In this document: piece after piece, positions 1 through 9,696 of the stretch
How positions within the stretch are numbered: position 1 is the stretch's first letter
Layout: every line of letters begins with the position of its first letter
Assembly (NCBI GenBank): GCA_016748015.1
Contig: JAAOMT010000572.1
Coordinates: forward strand, 312,611-376,610
Source: Geosiphon pyriformis
Taxonomy: Eukaryota > Glomeromycota > Glomeromycetes > Archaeosporales > Geosiphonaceae
Reading direction: 5' to 3'
DNA: 64,000 bases
The notes under the pieces: model-generated
What the model was told of the DNA's origin: nothing
Database searches by the model: none
The model's input: only the letters and a program-made list of their open reading frames with translations
Program-made: the position numbers and the translations under genes

Positions 1-239
1 CAAATGCCCTGGATACTCATATGTCAATGTTGGAGCTGGCGAGAATAGGGTAGGTTATACAAGAATGGTTTTATTGCTTGAATATACGTGAAAACTGAAC
101 TGATTCAATTCTGGTTTTGTAGGAATGTAACTCAGGGACTGATGGTAGAGGAACATCAGTGCATTTTGGGCCTTATTTTAATACCACGTTCAAAGATTGT
201 CGTGAATTTTTATCTCGAGCTTGGTCTCGAACTAATTAA
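1..239 (+). CDS. 3' end of an unrecognised gene (partial, two exons visible)
   Basis: Two exons join cleanly in phase 0: one ends at 49 before a GTAGGT donor, the next runs 123-239 after a TTTTGTAG acceptor and stops with TAA at 237-239. The joined frame is open and coding-like, with the stretch GTDGRGTSVHFGPYFNTTF after the junction and cysteines in both exons, suggesting a folded, perhaps extracellular, domain. The 5' part lies outside the window, so the protein cannot be named. The 73-bp intron fits the size typical of this window. No family is recognised; the call rests on splice signals and codon composition. Confidence 0.5.
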
Positions 240-2157
240 GAAATATTAGATTTCAGAATACAGATTTATAAGAAGAAAGAATATTTGGCTCGAAGTTAAC
301 TCACATTATGCCCCTAATTTTTTATACCGATTTTATTGAAAGGATTATATTTTCTTCGATATTGATTCATCATCATTTTAATTAAAAATATGTAGTTGGC
401 TAAAGATTTTTTCAGCTATTTTTATAATTACAAATTGCATAATCAATTTTACTTGAATAATTTAGTTTTATATTCCCTCCTAAATAAATCAATAATTGAA
501 ATGGACACTGTAAACTCCCATGAAAAAAATTTAATTTTTATAATCGCATTGATAAAAAGTGTCACGTCTTAGAGAAATAAATTCTGAAACATTAGCAAAA
601 ATATAATCTCTTTGTTTTTATTCCATTCAATTTTATTAATTATTCAGCTAATTTTCAACCTAGTAAAATGCGAGAGTGAAGGATAATATATTAAATATCC
701 CTCGTAATACTTTCTATTGAAGACTATAACCTCAAATATTCCTAATATTCCATTAATATCTTGAGCTCTCATTGAAAACTCGTAATATTCAGTATTATAT
801 TGGATGTGGTTCTCCTAATTAAAAGACTTGGGAAAAGAAAGTGCTTTTCGTTAAAAAACCAAAGAGAATTTTCAGAAAATTTTAAATTTATAGAAAAGTC
901 ATATTATGATAGCTTAAATAAGGCCTTCACTTTCTTAATAATTGAAGTTTGAATTTTTTAAATCAATATATTCAAAGAAAAATAGAGCTTGAAAGATGGA
1001 GTTTTAAATAAAAGAAATTTTGAATATACGTTAATTTTAATAACATCTGGATAAGTCTTTGTTGTTTGAAATTATGAAAATTTGGTTATGACCCCGAAAA
1101 TACGATTCCGCAAAACTTAAGATTTTAATAATCCTAGTCTTTTTCATTTATAAAAATAATTTCAAGTTAAAGTTCAAGTTTAAATCCTTGAAAAAGGGAA
1201 ACCCTAAAAATTCTCTAGCCAACGAATGCTCTGAAACTAAGATGTCTGGAATTTTTTTTGGACACTTGAGTAAAGACTTTTCATTAAATGGTAGGACAGA
1301 AAAAATAAAGAAATTCATATTTTTTACTGGGCCTCTGTCTGTTAGTTTATTTTTACATCAAATTAAGATTTAAAAAGGTGTTTTAAGAACAATTGTAAAA
1401 ATTCTTCTGAAAGCAGTTCCATAGAATGAAATCTTGGAATTCCATCTCTTTTCATTCAGTAATTGAGTATATTGATTTTTTATGTTGCAGAAATTATTAC
1501 TTATTACAGAATTTCTTAAAATTACAGTTCAGAACCTTTTAAGAAGGATTGCGCCACATTCTAATTATTTAAAAAAATATCCCTAATTACATGCAGTGCT
1601 AACTTAGATCATTAATTGCTGCATGAGCCCTAATAGTGGATTAAACAATCCATCCGGTCAGTGGTTCAACCCTTAATTTATCAACCTGCTTAGCATGCAT
1701 TTTGGTTTTAAACTCAGGTGATTTTTTATATATATCATCGTCGTGTTTTTTTTCTTTGGGAATATTTTTATATATTCACAAATCATGTATATGGCAGCTT
1801 CCGATGGGGTTTTTTATACTTCCTAGTATCGTGTCCCCAACGTACGAATGATTGCATGGATATGAAATGATTTTTTTGAACTTTTCGAACGTATAAACGG
1901 GTTTTTAGTCAATATTTAATCGACAAAACCCTTGTTGTCTCACTCACAAAACTATTCTCAACTTCCTACAAAGAACTTAGGACAAATAGGAAACCCTTTA
2001 AGGCAGATATAAATCTACAGATTTCTTTTTAAATTTTTCAAGTGCAACCTATTTTCATTAAATCATTCTTAACAAAAATAAGCTCTTTTCCAATAATAGA
2101 CTGAAACTTGGTGGTGCCACCAATTGGCTCAGGGAATTTGCATGCTGATCAGAGGCT
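240..2157. other. Intergenic, AT-rich
   Basis: No convincing gene. A 61-codon open frame at 1188-1373 has no recognisable features. A slightly GC-richer patch at about 1610-1700 has no structure I can name. The last few hundred bases presumably hold the promoter of the Sel1 gene that starts at 2158. Confidence 0.5.
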
Positions 2158-3494
2158 TTGATAAAATGCCAAATACGGCATATGCACAAATATTTAAATT
2201 TTGTTCATTCGTTGTTGTGTTTTTCCCACTCAATGGAATTTTTTCCCCAAAAATCGACGTTTCAACACATCGCTCCATTAACGCCAACCGCCGAAATAGC
2301 CTGGCTGAACCAAATGATAACTGGACAACGAAAGAATAACACTTCTTCAAATCATGACATAATCGATATTACAGTCGAAGAAATTTATTCGGAAGAAAAA
2401 ATTCATTCCATTGTTGATTGTCTATGGGAGATTTATACGAAAAGCAATGAAGCATGGTATCACGATAGTATCATATTACCAAAGATAAAAACATGGATGG
2501 AGAAGAATAAATATAATCCTAGAAAAGTATTACAGTTGGTTGAGAACCGTAGTGGTCTAATAAAGTATACTCCATTGCTAGCATTTTTGTTTCTTTATGG
2601 TGGGTTGGAAGGTTAAAAGAATTTTGAAAATTTCTATGAGATTGATGAAAAGCAAAACTCTGAAAGCATCCTCATTGCTCATTCGCTTCAGGCATTGGTA
2701 CACAAATCGACCATAAAAAGGCCTTCAAGTATTATAAAATAGCTGCAGAGAATGGTGATGCTATCGCGCAAAATGAACTTGGAGCACTTTATGATTACGG
2801 AATTGGAACACGAAAGAATGAAGTGGAAGCCTTCTCTTGGTATCTTAAATCTGCTGAAAATGGCTTTGCTGCTGGCCAGTCTAATGTTGGATGTTGCTAT
2901 TATAATGGGTAGAGCCTCTTATATTTTATTTTGATTTAAAAAACGAAGCTTTGTCAAATTTGCCAGTTTTCTATCTAAGGGAATTCGTAGAGGCTAACGA
3001 AAAAGAAGCCGTCTACTGGTTCAAAAAAGCTGCAAAAGCTGGGTAATTTCCAAATCCCTACAGTATTTTGCATCACATTTCTGAATTTCATTATAAGATT
3101 ACTTCCAATTCACAGACACAGTAAAGCACAGGACTACCTCGGCAATTGCTACCTGCAAGGTGAAGGCGTTGAAAAAGACGAAAATTTAGCATTCTATTGG
3201 TATCACGAATCTGCGAAACGTGATAATCCCTCGGCTCAAAATGATCTCGGATACAGTTATGCAGGTGGTCATGGTACGAAGGTTAATGTGGTAAAAGGCT
3301 TTTATTGGTATAAAAGGTCTGCAGAAGGTGGCTACTTAACTGGACAACATAATCTCGCTCACAGTTTTCAGTATGGGCAAGGAACTGGGAAGGATATACA
3401 TTTCGCCATACGATGGTTTTGCCTTGCACATTCGAGTGGATACCAAAATGCTCGTTCCAGACTTGAAATAGTTTTTAGAATGTGCGACCATTAA
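2158..3494 (+). CDS. Sel1-repeat protein (four exons)
   Basis: Exons 2158-2611, 2692-2908, 2980-3042 and 3116-3494 give about 370 residues; introns are 80, 71 and 73 bp. The N-terminal third is helical and matches the leader of the second Sel1 gene at 43277 (a WL/WM segment, then LLAFL...Y.G..GIGT). It is followed by Sel1-like repeats of about 36 residues, with marks such as GIGTQIDHKKAFKYYKIAA, GIGTRKNEVEAFSWYLKSAE and GEGVEKDENLAFYWYHESA. Sel1 repeats are alpha-alpha hairpins that act as protein-binding scaffolds; in Glomeromycotina such modules are numerous and often attached to kinases, but none is seen here. No signal peptide or membrane segment. The true start may be the in-frame ATG at 2233. 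A partner or pathway cannot be inferred. Confidence 0.85.
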
Positions 3495-3811
3495 TCGGAA
3501 CAGAATGTTTTTTTTAGACAACAATCTTAGCTTTTTCAAATTTTATTTATATAATAAAGGTTTTGCGCAATTTCCTGAATTTCACTTGGGGATTTCCTTT
3601 TTTTGAAGCACAATAAAGGAAGGGCTTCTGAAGTAATAACTGCCTTATATTTCAATTTAAATTACATTATCTAACCGAATCAAGTCGATAATTTTTGACA
3701 AAGATGTTCAATAGTCAAGGTGAGAAATCTGGAGATAAAAGTGCAGCTAATAAAACTATCTGATATTTTTTTTAACACTTCACGGGACTCATCTAGAGAA
3801 GGAAAAATTAA

Positions 3812-4134
3812 CTATCTATAATAGATCTGTAAGGAACTATTAGTCTTCACCTGGAAACCCTTGGCGTTTATCATAATTCCGTTGATTTGGGTGGGTAGTG
3901 TCAAACTTACTTGGAGTTTGGCACAATACGGAGGGAAATGCAGGTAATCGCCTATGCGAGAGCTGCTCGATGGACCTAGGTACAGCTAAAATAAAATTAC
4001 AGGGTAATTTGAAAGAAAATTCAAATGAAAAATACTGTCCATTTGAATGACAAATAATTAAAACATACAAATTTTGGATGGTTAGGATCAAGATCATCAA
4101 TGGAGAAATCATTCGGGGATCTTTTTGAGGCCAT
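3812..4134 (-). CDS. Small hypothetical protein, three exons
   Basis: Minus-strand exons 4134-4069, 3985-3911 and 3826-3812 join in phase 0 through introns of 83 and 84 bp. The first intron has GTATGT...TTTTAG and the second GTAAGT with an ACTAAT-like branch site and TTACAG. The predicted 51-residue peptide starts MASKRSPNDFSIDDLDPNHP and is hydrophilic, with no signal peptide or membrane helix. The third exon has only four codons plus stop, so the 3' end is the weakest part; reading through an acceptor near 3851 would add a different tail. No family recognised. Confidence 0.4.
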
Positions 4135-4506
4135 TTGTGCTTGCCAATAAATGCTGTTATCCTCTCTAGTTGTAGTATTTATAAGCAAAATCGCTTCCTA
4201 TGTAAAAAAAGATACCAGATATTTCATTCTTTAGACAACAGAAAAGTCAAGTATGTCAAAAACCTTCTCGAAAATGAAGATACCTCAAATCTTCCTACTG
4301 TTTCAAAGGTAAAAGTCAAATTGTCTGAATAGTTCAAATAACTCTTTAGATCGATCGTTTTTCCTGGTGGTGAATATACCTTTTCTTTTTGATTGTATGA
4401 AAGGTTTTTGCATTTCTGGCGATTTACTAATACTAACCCCTTCGAAAAGGGCAAATGACCCATGAGAAGGTTGAAATCAAGAAATCAGCAAAACAAATTT
4501 TATTTA

Positions 4507-5355
4507 TTAGATTCTTACTAATAATATCAAGAAAATAATTATTAAAACCCCGAAAAATCCAAATAGAAACCTCCACCTCAAAATCTTCCGCCACATAGGT
4601 CGCTTTGTACTTTGAAAGCGATCTGAGGGATCTTGTACTGCGAAGGAATCTACAACGGCGTTATTGACCTCTGAGAAATTACCCCCCCCCCCCTATATTA
4701 GCAAACATTCGGTTGAAAGCCAATTGAATGTATCAATGAAATTCCAAGTACCATTCTCTGGATTGTAGAAATAACTCGGTTTTTTCCAAAAATTTTGTTT
4801 AAAAAAGGATTGCACTGCTTTATGCGGTGTTATTGGTTTATTGTTCTCATGGCTTTCATCAAAGTCTCGGACTAAAAATTTAAAAAGAATATTACTAAAA
4901 TATCAGCGGCAAAATCGTAGTTATCATTTACTTACCTTCTGTCAAATTTTCATTGGGCCTATCGATAGTTGGGTCAATATGAGGCCTATTATATACTGTG
5001 AAAAATAAAATTTCTTAAATAAAGAAGGAAGACTAGAAGGAAGACTGGAAGGAAAAAATGTAAGAAATACCCTTTGTTGCCAAATTGGTCCCTAAATTCA
5101 AATACGAAGGCGTTAGTTTTTATGGATCCAATGAATCATGATCTATCCAATAATTGTGTTCTAAATTTGCCAGACTTCAGAAAAAAATATAGATTTCAAC
5201 TGATAAAGCTAGAAATAAATACCATGAACTGAAGAATATCCTGCAATTGAACATAATTTTCGAATCAAAGTTTAAACAAAAACTTGTAACTCAAAAGTGC
5301 ATGAATTTCAAGAGTTTCATCAAAAATTACTTGTATTCGTCACATTATCCGCCAT
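4507..5355 (-). CDS. C-terminally membrane-anchored hypothetical protein, six exons
   Basis: Exons on the minus strand: 5355-5331, 5240-5223, 5091-5071, 4995-4936, 4871-4752 and 4670-4507. Together they give 135 residues without an internal stop; introns are 90, 131, 75, 64 and 81 bp. Two exons are only 18 and 21 nt. The start is MADNVTNTRYSSVHG; the middle is acidic and Asn-rich; the last exon ends in a basic patch (RPMWRKILRWR) followed by one hydrophobic helix of about 20 residues (FGFFGVLIIIFLILL) and a two-residue tail. That is a tail-anchored layout: bulk in the cytosol, C-terminus in a membrane. The last intron (GTACTT donor) carries a run of 12 G on the coding strand; if retained it would put an in-frame TAG before the anchor. 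No homologue recognised. Confidence 0.5.
4682..4693. repeat. Homopolymer C12 (G12 on the coding strand)
   Basis: Twelve consecutive C on the plus strand, inside the proposed last intron of the minus-strand gene at 4507-5355. Long G:C homopolymers are rare in sequence this AT-rich and are prone to length errors in sequencing and replication. Confidence 0.9.
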
Positions 5356-5384
5356 ACCAAATCTTCACAATTATTTACTATCTT

Positions 5385-5760
5385 TACAGGAGTGATTGTT
5401 GTGGGAAATGCTCTATACAAAAAAATCTCAGCGAGAGTCGAGTGATTTTAATTTAGATGGTAGAGAAATGCAAAAAAGCTGGGATGTCAAGTTTAGAACA
5501 CAAATTATTTAAGGCTGCAAAGAGAACTAAAAGCATTTGTAAGAAAAATAGATAGCAGATCAAACAAAGGAATAATAAATGGTTTTAATTTTAAGGAAAC
5601 GCTGGGTACACAAATGGAGCTCGGAGCCCTGTCACTGACAATTTTTAAGATAACACTAACTTTTAAAATTGAGTTGGCTAACCAATTTTGATAGGAAGTC
5701 GATGGAAAATGTAATTGACACTTTTCTAGTTCTGATTGAATTAAAAACAAACAGGTTTAT
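5385..5760 (+). other. Coding-like patch, not assignable
   Basis: Several short open stretches on the plus strand read like protein: one just after a TTTACAG acceptor near 5389 beginning VIVVGNALYKKISARVE, then a stretch with REMQKSWDVKF, then one with NGFNFKETLGTQMELG. They lie in different frames and no splice signals link them. It may be a decayed gene or an unresolved multi-exon gene. The minus strand also has an 81-codon frame here, with no family match. Confidence 0.2.
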
Positions 5761-5954
5761 TCTAATAATTTAGGTTAAAAGTAAATTATTTAATAATGGG
5801 TCTATTACCAATTAATAAAATAATTACAATTTTGTGTTACGTTTCTTTGATAAGACTTCGTAGGTATTAGTGCTATTTCCTGCATGATCTTCGGAGAGAA
5901 TCAAGGCACCATCAAGGAATGCCTAGAGAGAGATTCCTCGAGCGCCATTTTCAT

Positions 5955-6221
5955 CTATCTATTACAGTTCCTTAATTTCGGCATTGGATCCTCAAGAATT
6001 CCGCTTTGGCTATCAAACGTTGCCGAAATCGATGATGTGCCCAACCGAGCATTTTCAAACTGTCTTTCGTGTAGTTTTTCGCATTTTCGGTTTATCATAT
6101 TTGACACTTCAAAAGCCGCAATTATTTTTTTGTAAAAGTGTAGTTTTTGCTGAATCCATGACACTGTCTTATCAAGTCTTTTAGCCTTCTTCTTTTTATG
6201 TTTGGAGGTTGATTGTACCAA
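5955..6221 (-). CDS. Hypothetical basic protein (88 aa)
   Basis: An ATG at 6221 opens 88 codons of GC-richer, coding-like DNA in an AT-rich neighbourhood. The product starts with a Lys-rich tract (SKHKKKKAKRLDK) that could be a nuclear localisation signal, followed by a predicted helical segment (WIQQKLHFYKKIIAAFE) and a Ser-rich C-terminus. After the TAG the same frame stays open for 17 more codons, so an intron or readthrough near the end is possible. The opposite strand is also open here; the minus strand is preferred for its natural ATG start and composition. No family recognised. Confidence 0.45.
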   Translation of the reverse strand: MVQSTSKHKKKKAKRLDKTVSWIQQKLHFYKKIIAAFEVSNMINRKCEKLHERQFENARLGTSSISATFDSQSGILEDPMPKLRNCNR

Positions 6222-7992
6222 ATTATCTTGCTAAAATTCGGTGATTATATGAGATATAATGCCTTACAAGAATAAAAAGAAATATGAGATAAAATATTTG
6301 GCTGGAATTTCTTGCTGCTAATGTATCATCAGAAATATTAACAGAAACACTTTCAAAACAGTTTTGAAACTAGATTTTCTCTCAAACAACCATTCTACAA
6401 AATGTTGTTTGCTCTATGCTGCTATTTGTTGAAGCTTTACATCTTTCTCTTGATTTATGTTCTTTTCAGTTTAAACATTATCATGAATTATCTTTCAGCC
6501 ATATCTGTTATGTAGGTTCAAATTTGCAAGCTTTGTAATATTATTAACATTAACAATTTTAATAAACAATTATATTATAGTTATATTGTGTTAGTTTTAT
6601 CTATTAATTTAACATCTGCTTCTGACCAATAATGCATAATTGAGTGTTTTTAAGATGTTTTTGTTTGTTTTATGTCATTAATATTTTAGTGCTTTTATGC
6701 ATGATAAACAGTTTTTTCTCTTATATATCACAAATGAAAATGGTATTAATAGCAATAATATTTTTAACAAGTTGGCATTGATTAAAAGTTAATTTTTGGA
6801 AAAAAGCAGCAATTTTGTAAAAGAAGATCAAAAATAAAATAACAAAAACAATTTTTTTTGCAGTGAATAATAAGAACTTTAAAAAATATTTTGGTTAGAT
6901 GATTCCAGTAGAACTTTAAGTTTTAAATACTTAAAGTTAATATTAAATTAATGTTTATATTTAGAAGTTAAACAAAAAATTTTGTTTTTATTGTTCAAAA
7001 TTTATTTTGGTAACAAAAGGAATTATAAAAGTACTAGTAATGCTATTATATTTTGAAATATGTACTTTAAAAAGAAAAAATTGTAAAATGTGTCAAATAA
7101 TAATGTTTGAGTCAATAATGTAAAAAATCTCAAATTTTTGTTGTCATGTGTATAAATAAATAAGTAAACAAAAATATAAGTATTTTTTTTAATTTAAACC
7201 AATAATTAAAACAACTTTATTTTAAATAATAATCAACAAAAAATAGTAAAAACAATATTAATAAACTTGAAAAAAAGTTTTATAATTTAAAAAACACAAT
7301 CAAAAAAAATAATAGACTGGTCTAAAAATATATTTAGATAATTATTAAAATCTTTAGGCTCAAATTTAATAAAATACTCATAAAATAAAATTTACAGAAA
7401 TTTGTAAAATTTTCTTGAGACCATTTTTGATTATCATTATTTTTATAGCTTATATAATATGACATTGAAATTGATTTTTGTACTTGAGTTATTAAAAATA
7501 TTTCTTAAAAAATAAATAATATAATAAGAATTAAAATTAAATATACAAGATGGTAAACACATATTTTATAAAAAGTTGATAACAAAACTTATTTTTATAA
7601 AATTAGTCAAATAAACATAGCAGTTAGTGAAGAAAAATTTATAATTATTAGCAATTAAATTAATATAAAATAGTTGTATAAAATTGTCTTTTCTAATGCT
7701 ATTTTTTTTTGTGCAAGCCGCTGTAGCATGACTTTCTTGCATTTTTACTGGAATCTTGAAACTTGTATAGCAAAATCAATTGTTGCTTGTGCAAAATAAA
7801 AATTTCGAGACTTTCTTATTAGTCAAAATATTCATGTAATTCCATGTATACATTTTTCATATGAAATCTAGAAACGGCATTCAAACTTAAACTTAGGTGA
7901 AACTGATTTTATGAGTCTCAACTCAAAGTATATTTATTTAACCTGAATCAAATAATCACTTTTAAAAGCTTTACATGAAAATTATTGGATAA
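6222..7992. other. Long AT-saturated intergenic tract
   Basis: Dominated by poly-A/T runs and TAAT words, especially 6640-7700. No open frame with coding character, no repeat unit and no RNA gene recognised. It resembles the other AT blocks of the window, one of which (26.7-32 kb) contains a decayed LINE. Confidence 0.5.
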
Positions 7993-8247
7993 GATTTTTT
8001 CCTTTATGGCTACAAGTAGGTATACAAGCTTTTTTACAGCTTTCGAAATTTCAATTCGTTGGAAACTGAGGCTATCGAGAAGTTTTGTAAGTATATTTAA
8101 AAACTTTTTGAAAACCCAACTGTCATTTCCCATTACCAGGAAAATATAAAAAAGTTAATTAATGACAATCTGTCACCCCGTAAAAAATCTCAAGATTCGG
8201 CAAAGATCAAGTCTTATGTTGATTCTTTGATTCATTGTATGAAATAA
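7993..8247 (+). pseudogene. Interrupted coding-like frame
   Basis: One frame from 7993 to the TAA at 8245-8247 reads like protein over 85 codons but carries two in-frame stops. Segments include YSFRNFNSLETEAIEKF and, after the second stop, ENPTVISHYQENIKKLIND and LSPRKKSQDSAKIKSYVDSL. There is no ATG at the head. It is probably the 3' end of a decayed gene; an active gene with unrecognised introns is less likely because no suitable splice sites flank the stops. Family unknown. Confidence 0.25.
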
Positions 8248-8535
8248 TTCAACATATACCTATTATTATTATTTTAGAGATTTAATGGGTAAGTTTTCCC
8301 TTCAGTCGTTTAATCTAATTCAATTCTAACATAAACTAACTGATGTCTTGGAAAGGGCTGCTTAGTAGAAATTGAGTAAATTGTAAAAGTATGACAATTA
8401 TAAAAAATTTTTACAGTTGTAGATTGAGGAAAGTCAATTGTGACTGGCAAGTATTTAACAACCATAAACATGAACACAATTGAATACTAATTAACTTATA
8501 CACGAAAAACTCTATTTAGCATACAACTATATATT

Positions 8536-9696
8536 TTATCTTGATTTCATGCATTCCTCCCAACTGACATATCCCTGTGATGCTCCAGGCATCACCAAAA
8601 CATCAAGTATTTCATCACCACACTCTTCATCGAATGAATAATCGTCATCAAATGGGTTTACCTCAGCTTTTTGAGCTTCCTTTAGTAGGCTATCATCATG
8701 TATTGACAAAACACGGTCGATGATGTTACGATTTACAGGAAAACCTGACCTATAAGGGATACTCGAGCTACCTTTTTCATTATCATAATCCTCAGGATAG
8801 TAGGAGGCTTCCAAGGATGGATGTATATTATTGGAGTCGCTAAACAATTTTTTATCTGACAACGGTTTATTAGAGATTGGTCGCATGCCGGCTAAAGGTG
8901 GTATTGAGATTTGGGAGTTTTTTATATTGTGGAACCGTTGATTGTTAGTGATACAATTTCTTGATCCTCGCTTAAATTTTTTCTTCATTTTGAAAAATAT
9001 TGCCAGAAGTAGAGCCATTGCTAAACATAGAATGAAGACTTTCCAAGATGTTCCAATTGTTGAATTAATTTTAGAATTTTGGCCATCTTTTACAACGGAA
9101 TTTTGGCCATCTAATGAAGAATCATTTCCAAAGGAAGGATAGACGGGAATTGCCAATGTATTCGATTGAGAATAATTATCTAAATTTTCCGAGGGATTTG
9201 ATTGTATTGTACTGGTAAATTTCTCTATTGAAGCTGATCCAGTCACGTTCAATTGTTGCTTGTTTGATACAGCAGAATTAGATGATGTAGGAGTCGCTGA
9301 ATTAAATAAAGAGTTTGAATTTGATGGTTTCTGAGAAAGGTTAAAATTTGAAGAAGAGGTAGTTGGGATACTTTGGTTGCTTTCCTTTACGTCATTTTTG
9401 CTGCTATCACTATTTTGTTTCATAGATTCTTGAGTGCTAGTATTAATGCGAGAACTTGAACTGACAGATGCGGCAAGAGGGGAAGAGATTTCCAAATCTG
9501 ATTTGGGCTGGTTGCCATTACTTTTGGGAGTATCACTTTTATTATCTTTATTTAGGACATGATTCGCACTATCGTTTGAATTCGAATTTTCCTGGGCAAC
9601 TTGTATATTATTGTTATTATTCGGTGTATCTTGGTTATTATGATTATTTGAATTGATATTAGCTTCTAGTTTTATGCTATTATTGATCTGAACCAT
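8536..9696 (-). CDS. Low-complexity single-pass membrane protein (386 aa)
   Basis: Uninterrupted frame starting at 9696. Residues 1-215 are dominated by Asn, Ser, Thr and Gln with NS and ST runs. One hydrophobic helix follows at about 219-236 (WKVFILCLAMALLLAIFF), then a strongly basic stop-transfer patch (KMKKKFKRGSR). The remaining ~140 residues are acidic and more complex, ending in SWEECMKSR. The layout resembles a fungal wall-sensor or type I/III receptor-like protein: glycosylatable outer stalk, one helix, cytosolic tail. There is no N-terminal signal peptide, so topology would depend on the internal helix (type III), or an upstream leader exon has been missed. No enzyme domain seen. 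A dense microsatellite-like stretch of AAT codons encodes the Asn runs. Confidence 0.8.
   Translation of the reverse strand: MVQINNSIKLEANINSNNHNNQDTPNNNNNIQVAQENSNSNDSANHVLNKDNKSDTPKSNGNQPKSDLEISSPLAASVSSSSRINTSTQESMKQNSDSSKNDVKESNQSIPTTSSSNFNLSQKPSNSNSLFNSATPTSSNSAVSNKQQLNVTGSASIEKFTSTIQSNPSENLDNYSQSNTLAIPVYPSFGNDSSLDGQNSVVKDGQNSKINSTIGTSWKVFILCLAMALLLAIFFKMKKKFKRGSRNCITNNQRFHNIKNSQISIPPLAGMRPISNKPLSDKKLFSDSNNIHPSLEASYYPEDYDNEKGSSSIPYRSGFPVNRNIIDRVLSIHDDSLLKEAQKAEVNPFDDDYSFDEECGDEILDVLVMPGASQGYVSWEECMKSR

Noticed and set aside
5091-5190. In-frame TAA within the tail-anchored gene, suggesting a pseudogene
   Set aside because: An alternative intron (5092-5222) with an ACTAAC branch site removes it and keeps the frame, so the gene is treated as intact.
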